Part shown: piece after piece, positions 52,174 to 64,000 of the stretch
How positions within the stretch are numbered: position 1 is the first letter of the stretch
Layout: each line of letters starts with the position of its first letter
Source: Nymphaea colorata
Lineage: Eukaryota > Streptophyta > Magnoliopsida > Nymphaeales > Nymphaeaceae
Assembly: GCF_008831285.2 (NCBI RefSeq)
Contig: NC_045140.1
Location: 7,500,505-7,564,504 of the forward strand
Reading direction: 5' to 3'
DNA: 64,000 bases
Notes under the pieces: model-generated
The model's database searches: none
What the model was told of the DNA's origin: nothing
The model's input: only the letters and a program-made list of their open reading frames with translations
Program-made: the position numbers and the translations under genes

Positions 52174-55100
52174 TCATCTGGGGCCAGAAAGCTCAATCGC
52201 TTGCACTAGCAAAGATGAATCATCGGTGAGGTCCGAGTATCGCTCTGAGGAGAGCTCGAAAGACTTTCCTTTTGGCATCTCCTCTTTCTGCGAAGCTTCC
52301 CATTTTTCCGCTAGACCATCTCCTTCTAGCATTCTTACCACTTCTGACATCTTGGGCCTGTGTCCTGGAAGGTACTGAGTGCACAAGAGAGCCACCTGAA
52401 CCATTTCCTCCAGCTCTATACGATCATAGTTCTTCTCTAGATCTTTGTCAACAAGAAGTTCAAGTTTTTTTTCCTGGTGTGATTTCTTCACCTGAAATCA
52501 CATACAACTTGGTATTGTCAATCAAAGTGTCTCAATTGTTGTAGCAGAAAATCAGGGGATATCATATAATACAGTGCTCTACTGTGTCATGTCCAGCCAA
52601 GCAGAACGATAGGGACTAAAGGCCATTCTTATCACTCAGCATGTTTCTGTTGAACAGTTCTTGCATCTGCAACGACCAATCAGAAGTCTTAAGCAGCAGG
52701 GCTGGTGACCAAGTTTACTGAATAGCAAGGGTTGCAACTCACAAGTTCATCTAATTGAACTTAAGCTGGCTGATTTGCAGGCATATGCATGAGAACCAAA
52801 AGTCCAGAGCTAGAGCGATAGAATACGAACTCTGACTAGGTGCCAGACCCTTGAACCACATACTTACATAAAAATAAAGTACTTGAAAAGTAACTTGCAT
52901 TTACAAAAAAAAGAAAAAAAAGTGCTTAAGCTCAGCAGATAAAAGAGAACAATGGTTTTGTTTTCCATCTTCTTGATGCTTACCCAGTCCAGTAAAGCGC
53001 CCTTCTGGTTGCCTGTCTTGCCAAACTCTAAAGCTTTCTGCCCACTGATTAGTTCAAGAAGAAGGATACCAAAACCAAAAACATCCGTCTTCTCGGACGA
53101 CTGGCCGGTTGAGAGGTACTCAGGAGCTATGTGACCTACTGTTCCTCTGACTGCAGTTGTTATGTGTGTATCCCTGTGATCCAAGAGCTTTGCCAAACCA
53201 AAATCTCCAACAACGGCTTCACAATAATCATCAAGTAATATATTGGCAGCCTTCACATCTCTGTGAATTATTTTTGGATCACATTGTTCATGGAGGTACA
53301 GCAATCCTCGAGCAGCACCAAGAGCTATTCTTTTTCTGGTACTCCAATCTAGTGGCGGTTTTCCTAATAAAAAAGGGAGATGTGATTAAACCGGTACGCA
53401 AGAGAAACTAGTTGTAAGCTTGAAATGGGTAGCCAGCATATCAGCATTCAAGCAAGAATCGGAATATGGCACCGGGAGATTGCTATGGTTACCTTTTAGA
53501 CGGGAAGCTACACTGCCATTTGACATATATGGGTATACCAACAGCCTCTCAGTTGCTGTCATGCAAAACCCACAAAGCCTAAGAAGGTTCCTGTGAACAG
53601 CTAAACTTATCATCTCAACTTCAGTCTGGAACTGAATTTCTCCACCAGCAGCATTTCCATCTTTAAGCCTTTTCACAGCTACAATTGATCCATCTTGCAG
53701 ATGACCCTTGTAAACTATTCCAAAACCACCTTTTCCAAGAATGTTCTTGCTACTGAAGTTTCCGGTAGCAACCTGAAGCTCCCTGAACTGGAACCTCTTC
53801 AAGTTGCCAAGGCGAACTTCTTCATCATGTTGATCTGAGCAATTTCAATTTTTCAAAGAAAGCACAAAATCAGTGTCTCAATTATCTTAGAACTAGTGGT
53901 TTCACATATGTTCTTGAAATTTCATACTAACAAGGAATGTCTATCTGCTGGTTGCATTTGCGCTTCCACCAGAACAGGATTCCAAATCCAAGAACAAGCA
54001 AACATGTACAACCAAGACTTGACCCCAGTGCAAGGGCCAACCTGTGATTCTTCACCTGACCATTTGATGAGCCACCTAGAAGTTTTTCAGAAGTACCAAA
54101 ACAGAGATGAGAAGACAATTATGAAAATAGATTGCTCGAAGATTAGGAGGTATAAACAAAAAACCAGATTAATGCAGTTAAGTCTGGTTCTATTAAACTA
54201 GTCTGGTTCTATTAAACTAGTCATAGATCGAACAGAGAAGAATAATGATAGTGGATCAGAAGGCAAGATGGAGAGATCTGCTAAAATGAACCACATCATC
54301 ACTAGAATAGCAAAGATGGAAAACGATTAAAATTTACAAATCTAACAAGACGAGTTTTGAAAGCCATACTCTGTGATGTGTTGAAAGTGAAGGAAAGAGG
54401 GTATGGAGTTGCATTTCCAGAACAACCTTGCTCAAGCCCATTCCCACAGATCAGAGGATTCCCTACGATGCTGTGACAAAAAGAATATGATGGACAGTAT
54501 ATGTCATCAGAAAGGCCAAAAACAAAAGAAGGATATATGAACAAGCTATGGCAGAAGACATACTTGAACGTCCTTGCAGGAAACTTTGGGACAGGACCAC
54601 TCAAATTATTGAAGGACATGTCCCTGAAACGTGAAAAGCAGTAAGCGTCTCAGATCAACAAAAACCACGATAAATGTTAGAGATCAAAAGAGCAGGATGG
54701 AGAAATTACAGAAATGCAAGCTTCTCGATATCAGCCAAGGATGATGGAAATGACCCGGAAAGACTATTATTGTTAAGCCTCCTGGATTAAGATAAGAAAG
54801 ATATTCAAAAATTGAGTACCAGATTTTACAACTTAAAATTCCAAAAAGGAAAAGCAAAATGATAAACACACACACACACACAAAAAAGAAAGAAAAGAGA
54901 GAGAGAACCCAAAAGACAATGTTCTTGTTTTTCCGCTTACAGATATTTAAGGTTCGTCAGCTGGCCTAAAGACTCTGGCACTGGTCCAGTGAAAAGATTA
55001 TTGGAAAGATCAAGTGTATGAAGATTCAAGAGCTTTCCAAGCTCAGGGGGCATTGGTCCTGATATGTTGTTATTCTGTAGCAGGCTGTGAAAATTCCATT

Positions 55101-56292
55101 TCAGTGAAGTAATGACAGATTATTATCACAAAACGGACCAGTCTGATACTTACATAACCTGCAGGTTTGTGAGGTTTCCAATGCTTGGAGAAAGAGTTCC
55201 AGACAAGTTCTGACTTGGAGCTCCTCTGCAATGATTAGAAAATGTGGAGAAGCAATCAGACTTAAATACTTTTATTGCACATCAACGCAAATATCACAAG
55301 CCAAAATTCAGAAAAACTGAAACTTTCAAACACTTTCGACTTCGTGTTCTAACTTACAGTCCAACGACCAGATTTTCAGCAGAGCAGGTGATCATCGTCC
55401 AACTACAAGGATCAACAGAATCTCCATCCCAGTTATCAAGCACATTATGAGGATCCCTCAAAGCAGTTTTTATTCCCATTAAAGCTTGCACTGAATGAAG
55501 GAAAAGAAAAGCATCAGCTAATATTCAGAAAGAACAAGCAATCCCACGGTGCGAACATAATTTGACGAGATATAAGGCCGACAAATTTTGAGGTGAAAGA
55601 AAACGGAGAATATCGTCTCTCATAGCGAAGGACTGAGCCAAAAGAATTAGTGGAATAAATTTAGTCTCACATAATCAATAGCAATTTTCTTTGAAAAGAG
55701 GCGAAGAGAAGAACCTTAATTAACAAAACGAATTTCAGAATTGATGCATGACGCATTAATGAGAAGAATATTCATCAGAAAGATGCACAAATGAAAGATA
55801 CCAAAAAGGAAGAAACGGCTTATATGAAAGTCGAGAAAAATAAGGTTATAACTAAATTTTCCACATTCAAATTATGGAAACAAACTAAAAGGGAAACTCT
55901 ATCAATTGGAACGTAAAAGTTGTGCTCAGAATCTTCAAGTAATGGAAACAAAAAGAGGAAAACAAGGCCATTCATCTGTTTAAATAAAAGAAGAAATTTG
56001 AAGCGCAACTTGAAAATTGATGAGCGTATTCTTTGTTTAAATAACAGAGAATAAATTGAAAACCAACTTAAAATTGACACTTCATTTTTTGCAGCATCAG
56101 AGAATCAGCTCAAAAAAGGAAAAGCAAAATTAATATGAGAGAGAGAGAGAGACCTTCAAAATTGACACCTTTCGGCGAGAGCAGCCCAGTTGCACTTCTC
56201 CAAAACCAGGAGGAGAAAAGCGTTACCACGAGAACAAGTGCTTTCCTCTCCAACCCCATCGCAGTTACACTGTCAACGGAGAGACGCGCCAT
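52174..56292 (-). CDS. NIK: NIK-type LRR receptor kinase (11 exons, 634 aa)
   Basis: Exons on minus: 56292-56154, 55490-55358, 55225-55154, 55084-54941, 54781-54710, 54623-54564, 54470-54370, 54075-53932, 53834-53493, 53363-52984, 52491-52174; all GT-AG, frame kept, 72-nt LRR exons as in subfamily LRR-II. Signal peptide, then [19 protein letters not shown] and [10 protein letters not shown] cap, about five LRRs ([27 protein letters not shown]), [17 protein letters not shown], membrane helix 253-277. Kinase: [11 protein letters not shown], Lys343, HRDVK (Asp438), DFG 456-458, activation loop [30 protein letters not shown]. Ends [14 protein letters not shown] receptors (close to SERKs) signal in antiviral and growth control; the Thr key for NIK1 activation (T474 in Arabidopsis) corresponds to T477. 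M12 (56259) may be the true start. No defects seen. Confidence 0.95.
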
Positions 56293-57220
56293 TGGAGCTG
56301 CAAGTTGTTAAGAAACCCACCTCTGATGATCAATAGATCTTCTGATGAACACCCAAACGTTCCACTTGTGCAAGAAACTCATGTTCTTCCTGGCCTGTAA
56401 AAACCAAAAACCAAGGCTTCTGTCCATCATAGAAACCCACTCATTCATGCCTTCTGCCAGACCCAGAAAGAAAAAAATAAAGCAAAGAATAAAGGTGGAA
56501 AGGAACAGAGCAGCTACTTTGCAGAAACTTTGCAGAGAGAGGAAGAGAGAGAGGATATGCATGCTTAGCGCTTACTGGGTCAGAAGAGAAACACTTAAAA
56601 AGGAGGAGTAGAGTGGGGGTGTAGAGGATCACTTGCCGGTTTAATCGTCCAAAACATTGCATGGAAAAGGGTGAACGTGCGCTGTAATATGAAATAAAAA
56701 AAAGGAAAGTGAGAAAAGATTAAAGAGAAAAGAAAAAGAAGAAGGTGGGGGCGGTTTTGTTTTCCCCACAAGGAATCCAACATTCCCTGGGTTTGGCCAT
56801 TCATTAAAGTCCCAAATTCATGCTTTTGTCTATCTCTAGGGGTAAAGAAGGGATCCCAAGACGTCATGGAGATCTGTGTTTGGTATATGAATATTGGAGA
56901 TCTTCATTGGCCTTCTCTTCGATGAAACTTTAAATGAGAAGATTTTGGCTGAGTGATGGATAGGGGTGGACGGAAAATTGCTGCACCAACCAAGCAGAAA
57001 GGAGCTGCGGGTCACCTCACCTATAGTGCTGTCCCACACTGGCTTTTCTGCCTGTGAGAAGACCGTGGGGGGAAGAGGGAAGCCGCTGATGAACTCAATT
57101 GAATAATGAAAGGGTGCGGTGAACACTGACTGGAAAAAGCAAAAGCTGTTTCTGCGCAGTGAAATCAATCACAGATTCCCTCTATCTCTCTTCCTCTCTC
57201 CGGCCCCCCTCTGCAGATGA
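56293..57220 (-). promoter_or_regulatory. Probable leader and promoter of the NIK gene
   Basis: Purine-rich on the plus strand near the start (56460-56760), no open frame with a domain. No TATA could be placed with confidence. Confidence 0.35.
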
Positions 57221-57560
57221 GTCCAGATGAAAGATGTAAGATCTCTTTCTATCCGCTATGGAACAAGAAGCCAACATGAGCTTGTGGGGACCCACACGCA
57301 GCCGTGGGACCACGTCAAAGAATCGGGCACCACACTGTGCAGTACCAACGTCTCCCTCTTACCGAGTCACATGTACTCTCTCTCTCATGCTGATAAAGCT
57401 CGTGACATGGGTTCTTACCAGTATGCAGCATTGTTTGAGCTCAAAAGGGCAAAAGGGACACATTCATTCAGAACAAGAAAGGCATGGACTCTCCTTGTTG
57501 CTCTTCACATAAGCCACATGCCCATGATAGAAAACATGAAACAAGGGCCTTAGTGGAACA
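57221..57560. other. Intergenic open frames, not called
   Basis: 57227-57553 is open on plus in two frames but has no domain, and the duplicated block follows directly. Confidence 0.4.
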
Positions 57561-57758
57561 CCATGGATCTGACACTGGCGCCGCCTTGAACAGGAGGTGG
57601 CATCAGTCAAAACGCTAGGAGAACTGTTCCAAGGATTCAGAGCACAACCGAGGTCCATAGATCTGACACTGGCGCCCCATGGAACAGGAGGTGGCATCAG
57701 TCAGAACAGAACACTAGGAGAAGTGGAGAACTGTTCCAAGCATTCAGAGCACAACTGA
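57561..57758. repeat. ~94-104-bp tandem duplication
   Basis: Copies at 57561-57654 and 57655-57758 share ATCTGACACTGGCGCC, GGAGGTGGCATCAGTCA and CTGTTCCAAG-ATTCAGAGC. The second copy has about 10 extra bases. Confidence 0.9.
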
Positions 57759-60700
57759 TGAAAGCTTGCCGTAGAGCCCAAGAGTCTGCGCTCGATTAGA
57801 GCACTCTTTAGTGGCATGATTTTATGGACACTTTTTGTTGCTTTTTATTTCAATAAACAAATGCGATCCACGTATCTCAATTTTCACTTTGATTTCTGTC
57901 GGAAGAAAACGCTTTGCCATTGACAGTGCGTTTTAGGGAAGGTGCCGCAGAAACCGTGCATGTCCCAGCATCTCAAACGTGAGCCGAGTTCAATGGGCAG
58001 CTTGTCTTTTGGTATATTTTCTTTGTTGAAAATGGGTTTTCAAGTTTAATCGAGAGACTCTTAGAAGCATGCACCATACCTCATGATGCAATTCTGTTGC
58101 CCAAGCAACAAATTCTTCTTAGGTGAACCCTGAACAGTACTGTTCACTGTTAGTGTTTGATCTTAAGTAGTTCAAACGCCGAGTGATTTAATACTCTCTC
58201 TCTCTCTACCAATGTTTAACACAAGTAAACTGATGTTTTGACATATAGAGAACAAAAAGCTAGGAAGATAAATGTGAGGTTGAAAAGAAAAAGATACTGC
58301 AAACACTGAGTGCTCTCAGGAAACGAGCTGGTGACATCACTGCTTTGGAGGGTGCTTATAATGACTTTGGAGGAGTTGGTGGGTTACGTATATATAGAAT
58401 TTGTAACTTTCAGCATCGGCATGTATAGAATGGAATAAACAATGGCGCCTTAAAGTTGCAAATTGCATCAGCTTTTGGACAATGAGGACATTATATAGTG
58501 GTTATGGCCTTTAGGTGGGCCCTTGTGCTCAGATTTACCTGCTTTTTAGCTGTATTACTGTGTATTATATTTTCAAAACTATGCAAAAGTTTATGCAAAC
58601 CGGAATTTAAGGAAAAGTGGTAGTCTGACGCACTGGAAAAGCTTATTGCCAAAAAAAACCCCGAAACCATGTCACAAGGATGCGCCATTTTAATTTGACC
58701 ATATCCATGTGGATTCTGTATGCTAAGACCTACATTAAATAAGAAGTAATCATCTAAATATATTGTTAATACAGTCTATTTCTAGGCGAAGCTTGTTGTA
58801 ATTACATTTTGGTAAGTGTTACTTTCATAATTCGCTTTCTCCATTAATTTAATTTAAAGGTAAACCTTGTTTCTTTCAAAGAACTATTCATTCCCTTGTG
58901 GTGAAAAGAATACTGTGATACTAATATAATGAACCCGAAAAAAAAAATTGCATTTGCACATGAAATTTAAATAGCGTGTTTCCTCCTGTGCACTTTTCAA
59001 GGACCCACAAGCACACCCTTCCCATATCTTTCTACGCAGAAGCTTCACCATCTTCCCTAAGCAACACATGCTCTTTCAGCATTTATTGCAAACTCCCGCA
59101 GAACAAGCTAAAGCAATCGCACCACGAGAAAAGACAAGCCAAAGTTCACTGACCCTTAACCAAGAAACCCCAGATTCACTCTGCAACCCAATTAAATTCT
59201 TCTTAATTATCAAGCTTTTAGAAAGTACATATTTTGCTAAACGGATAATTTTATGGCATGTACTAGAATTTTTTTTTTTTTTGGGAAAGAAATTGCATCT
59301 GCCATAAATAATATTATTGAATCACCTTAGCTTTCAGCATATCGAGCAAACTGAACCAGCCAAACCATATCCAGCTAACCAGTCCAGGCTAAAAGCACCC
59401 TCTTAGTTAACAACACCAAACTGTACTGTCAAGACAGAAGCTTGGTCTTGGAGCCCATGGTTTCACCCACATGGCACCAACCTTGAATTTTGGCCCTCCC
59501 CTTTTGTGAATCCCTATTATGTTTCTCGTACCATCATTCTGTGCCTCAAACAACTTCTTTAGTGCGGAAATTCTATAAAAAGAGAAAGCAGGCTGCAGGA
59601 TTGCGAGAGATCCTTGGAATGCATCAAGAAATTCTTTATTGGTCCATAAGCAACCGAAACAAAGTTATTGTCCTGGAGAATCGGGTCTTAACTCTTGGGT
59701 CTGTTCAAACTTGTTTTTAAGCCCATGTGTTCTCCCTGGTGTTGGTGATCAATGTAACTTGTTCTTATTTGTTTATCAGTTAGCAGGGTTTTCTTGGTAG
59801 GGCTTATTTGCTTTTTAGTACAGCACAGATGGAAAAACACATATAGGCTCATGTACCCAGATGCCAACTACTCGCCTGTAAGCATATGTAGTATAAACAG
59901 GCACCGTACTAAATGGGCCCATTGTGTTAAAATGGATGCCCTCTCGCTCTCTGGAGATCGAAAAGAAGAGAAGTAATCCAACATCATCAAGATTTATATT
60001 GTTCGGAAAGACCAAAGTTGTCCATATAAAAACAAAGGCAAAAACAATGTTGGCCCTCTTCTCTTTAACATGCAGTCTAGGGGAACACTACGAAGTAGAA
60101 ATAATACCCTAACGCCTAATTTTTGCATTGAATAGGGGAAGTTTATTAAATTAGGATCAAATTCCATACTCCAGTAAGTTGGAAAGAAGAAGGTCATATC
60201 TAACCTTTACTAAGATTTATCCAACCACATCTGACCTAGTCAGATGAAGTTTTGACTTGGATTTGATTAATTTTGTAAGATTATATATATATATAGATAT
60301 TTGATAACTGGACATCGTCAAATTCAGATCATAAATGTAGATTTCGAATTTAATTTAAGGCTGATGTTCAGCTTCTGATGCATCAAATCCCATACATATA
60401 CAACCAGTCGTAGAGACACCTGTTGAGCATGTGTGTGCAATTGGCCGCACATGCCTACACAAATCGTTGATTTATATGACAATACCTCATAGTCATTTAC
60501 TTATTTACATACTGGTTGGCCCTTAAAAGTTACAATTTGAAATATTAGTGCCCTTCAACAAGAAATTTATGGCTTCACTATTATACATAACTTAAGTAGC
60601 TAGCTTTTTGAACTTGTAAAGTGGCAAAGTGCTTCTTTTTTCTCAACTTAAAGATGCAAAGGATTACATCCGGGACAGCTAAATACATATACACACCAAA

Positions 60701-61336
60701 ATTCTTATACGAATTGGACATGAAAAAGCGAAAGTTGCAATTATAGATGCACATATATACACGAGATAAGACATTGTGTACGTCCCCATGAATGTCTTGG
60801 GAAAAAAATAAATAAAAGAACAAGAGGATATGCAACTGTTAAAAGTTTTCATTACTGAGAGATACCAAACAAAATCTCAAGATCTAGACATCTTCGTCGT
60901 TAAGGCAAGCGCACAAGACAGTAAAAGGGACATGTCAGTGTGCATGACATAGACACCATGCCGTCTTCTACCTAAGTATCGTTGTACATATGAAGGCATC
61001 ATAGATGGGGAGGAGTTGGCAGGAGGCAAAATTGTTACAGACAATTAGTCTGTGGGGACATTAATTATGATACTGCTTCTGTCCTTTTTTCCGCTCAAGT
61101 TAGTCAGAAATCGACCTTGATCAAGACTTGAGAAGTGATATATCCTACGTTTGTCTCAGAACTGATTAAGATAGATCCAGCTTCCCCGATCATCAGTTAG
61201 CTTTGCCGTGGAACACTATGCAGGTGCAGTTCATAACATGAATCTCACGAACTTTAACATCGTGATCAGCAAGGGAATATTATAAACAATTCCAATTTTT
61301 TTTTCCCCTAATAGACATGCTGGGAAGCACAACGTT
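57759..61336. other. Intergenic, nothing recognised
   Basis: AT-rich sequence with scattered short open frames and no domain, RNA gene or clear transposon end. Confidence 0.5.
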
Positions 61337-61800
61337 TAAAAACTTGCCGAGTCAAACCGGTGACCTCGCCCCCCCAACGAGCCAACCCGGTAGGTTGACT
61401 CGTTTTACTTCATTTTTTAATATTTTATTATTGTTTATAGTTGATTACATGTTACGATCATATAAGTTTTGTTTTTTACTTTATTAAAGATACAAGTTCA
61501 GTTTGTCAAAGTCAAACAATATTAACAAAATTGGTTGAGTTTTCTTAATGTTTTTGCATTCAACATGCTAAATTGCAACAATTCATGGAGAATGAACTTA
61601 ATTGTGACTTCACTTTGTGATAGTTTAACTTTTTTTTTTTTTTAATCGTATGACTGTAATTAAGTGATTTTACAAATTTTTTATGTTTAAAAGACAAGTT
61701 ATATATTGTTTTTTAAGAAAACAGTTAACATGACTCGGTCTGAGTGGCCGAGTTGACCCACCAAGTCATAAGTCAAGAACAGCTGGGTCCGGAGTCACTG
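61337..61800. mobile_element. Possible MITE with GAGTC-rich ends
   Basis: GCCGAGTCAAACCGGTGACC and GAGCCAACCCGGTAGGTTGA on the left face GACTCGGTCTGAGTGGCCGA and GTTGACCCACC on the right, around an AT-rich core. The ends are similar in inverted sense, but no exact ends or target duplication could be fixed. Confidence 0.4.
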
Positions 61801-63097
61801 GGGGAGCATTCACGGACCTCCTTCAACTTGGAAATCTAAGTCCAATTGGAGCGTAAACTTTTCTTCTTCCATACGCCTTTGTCCCAATTTCACTCTTTCT
61901 ACCTTTAGCGGTGTTAAAATGAGGCCTATGAAAGAATCAAAGTCCGAACGGAAAAGTAGCTGGGCCGTACCGCTGCATGGACTACTTGCCCTTTGTTTTC
62001 TCTTTTCTTTTTCTTGAGAATCAATACCCACAAGATATATAAAACTTACAAATATAGAGTAAAACTGATCCAAGTGATGTCTCTTCTCTTTTTACTATTC
62101 AATGACCTACGGTGACGCTTTCTAACTATTGATCATGAATGGTGAAAATGAGTTGATATGGTTCAACTTTTTCTTCGGCATATATAGGTTTGGAGATTGG
62201 ATCTTTTTCATTTTGTCTTTGCCTTAGCTTGTTGAGGGCTAAGGTTAAAAGTAGTGAGGAACTGGTGTGAGGATTTTGTCAATTTCTAATGTACCAGATC
62301 CGATCTGTTCCGAGCTCGTGTCGAACGGTTTGTAACTCGGATGTTAATCAATTTATGTGAGATTCATGGTGCATTCAAATTTCAGTGGTTACATCTCCTC
62401 TTTTTTAATATTTTTGCTTTGGAAACTGCACCCAGCAGGTTGAGAGAGTAGCTGATCTATATATATGTTATTTCAGCGAGAACATATTTTTGGGACTGTC
62501 TTAATTACTGCGATTTTTTCCCCTATTGGAGAAGGCCCATGCACCACCTGAAAAGGAGAAAGTTAATGTGGAGTAACTCGCTTCTCATTGATAGGAAGCT
62601 TCTTCTTCCATTGATTCATTGTAAGAAAGCCTCGCCTCTTTTTTCTTTTTCTTTTTTTCTCTTCTAAACTACTTTATGCTTCTTCATCCATCTCCCTATC
62701 TTTTTATCTTCAAACTCAATAATGCTCAATAAATTTTACTTCCATTGACATTCTTTTTCTTCTTTTCGAAAATTGGTATTCTCTCACTTTAACTTTTGCA
62801 GTTTACAGAGTTGCCTCCTGCATTATACATTAAAGTTTGCATTCCGTTCACAGCTTTAGCTTTTGATCATATATATTCTTGCAATCGTGGATGTCTTGGT
62901 TGAGACCGGTGCCATGATGAATGGCGATTGATTTTTTTTCTTTTTTTTTTGGTGAGGTACCGCCCCTCGGGAGTACCTCCAACCCCACCTACGTACGTAG
63001 TTACTAGGCATGTTTTGTCAATTTACCAAAAGCAAACTTTGACCGTACGAATTTTTGGATGGACTTTGTCTTGTGGCGACCCTTGTATTTGCACTTG
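61801..63097. other. Intergenic, nothing recognised
   Basis: T-rich, short open frames only. Confidence 0.5.
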
Positions 63098-63247
63098 TTT
63101 GTACCAAACTACCAATGTTGCTACCCATTTAAGAGAGAGAGAGAGAGGGTTGCTGTATATTTTTAAAGAAGGTTTGTACCAAACTTCCAATGTTGCTACC
63201 CATTTAAGAGAGAGAGAGAGAGTTGATGTATAATTTTAAAGAGAGAG
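63098..63247. repeat. 75-bp tandem duplication with (GA)n inside
   Basis: TTTGTACCAAACT starts at 63098 and 63173; each copy contains CCAATGTTGCTACCCATTTA followed by a GA run. Confidence 0.9.
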
Positions 63248-63550
63248 AGAAAGAGCGATGGACAGTGGGTTTAGGATTCGAGTGTAGTGGGAGCGACCCT
63301 TAGCTTTTACGAAGGTACTAGGGGTGCGGTTTTACACTACCACAGTTTCTTTGACTAAGAAAACAAAGAAATGCAGAGTGGTGGGGTAGTTTTTAGTTTT
63401 CACTCTTTAATTTCTTTTTTATCTTTTCTACGTCAATATTAAACATCTACTATACGTGCGTGCGTGCATGCATATATGTGAGAGGATAGAGAAATCTACA
63501 TCCTATATATGAGGATTTAAATTCAATGTATGATAGGCCGTAGTATTCAC

Positions 63551-63551
<1 letters not shown>

Positions 63552-63588
<37 letters not shown>
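63552..63588. repeat. (TA)n microsatellite
   Basis: About 18 TA units. Confidence 0.95.
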
Positions 63589-63590
<2 letters not shown>

Positions 63591-64000
63591 CGGTGAAAAG
63601 AAAAAAAGTAATTAACATTTTTGTTATATAATATTAATTTATATTTTTTTTCAACCATTTATTTATTTTAAATGAACTGAGTGATATATATAAATATATA
63701 TATATAAATGATGTGATTATGACGTTGACACGACCCTAAGAAGAAAAGAAGGGGAAATGAATGGGTTGGATATGCATCTGCTTGTGCGCGAGAGAACGAA
63801 GATGGAGAAGGAAAGAAGTGGAGACAAGAGATGGTCCAAACCCCAACAAAGCGTCCAAAGGGAGCGGCCAAATCCCACAGAGACAGACACACGACATCCC
63901 ACTCCTACCTGCAATCGGCCAAATTGCATAAACCATGAAGATCAGGAGGGGTGAGTCGGCGCTCATCCCCCAACGCCTTGTCTCCATCACTTGCCACACC
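63589..64000. other. Window end, no gene called
   Basis: The last 250 bases are richer in GC, with open frames on both strands (63668-63999 minus, 63757-63954 plus). None shows a domain; it could be the edge of a gene outside the window. Confidence 0.3.

Noticed and set aside
57227-57553. 108-codon frame upstream of NIK
   Set aside because: No domain, two frames open at once, and duplicated non-coding sequence follows.

Overview
This is plant nuclear DNA. The evidence is genes split by short GT-AG introns, long AT-rich spacers, nested plant-type transposons (hAT, Ty1-copia, Ty3 chromovirus, a long-LTR non-autonomous element, LINE debris, MITEs), and three intact genes of plant-specific or plant-typical families. 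It is a flowering plant; I cannot fix the order or genus from the sequence.

Layout. 1-3.3 kb: a ~1.5 kb unit repeated in tandem, each full copy carrying a GGGCC-rich hAT-like MITE. 4.0-4.3 kb: a 67-bp minisatellite. 4.5-5.65 kb: broken exons of a SERCA-type Ca2+-ATPase, overlooked if one looks only for open frames. 7.77-11.27 kb: a complete-ended but defective hAT transposon with an 8-bp target duplication, inserted in a decayed Ty1-copia gag (to 12.27 kb). 13.5-14.3 kb: MITE and a CACTA-like terminus. 15.77-17.93 kb: an intact class III peroxidase gene (4 exons). 18-25 kb: MITEs, duplications and a long (TA)n tract. 27.56-35.26 kb: an intact 11-exon gene for a TTM1/TTM2-type protein (P-loop kinase-like + CYTH + coiled coil + C-terminal membrane anchor). 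36.4-37.04 kb: a subtilase pseudogene. 37.94-46.80 kb: a long-LTR retroelement with no pol. 46.80-49.27 kb: an internally deleted chromovirus on the minus strand, abutting the truncated 3' LTR. 49.3-50.05 kb: LINE remnant. 50.9-51.75 kb: ~0.3 kb tandem repeats. 52.17-56.29 kb (minus): an intact 11-exon LRR receptor kinase of the NIK type. 57-64 kb: intergenic, with short duplications and microsatellites.

The three intact genes are functionally separate: a secreted peroxidase of the cell wall, a tail-anchored pyrophosphatase-like protein, and a plasma-membrane immune receptor kinase. Nothing suggests a gene cluster. The rest is mobile DNA and its debris. No clearly new biological system is visible. 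The most notable local observations are a tandem duplication in the TTM gene that copies a splice acceptor together with the start of the next exon, the cryptic Ca2+-ATPase pseudogene, and the nested and rearranged retroelements.
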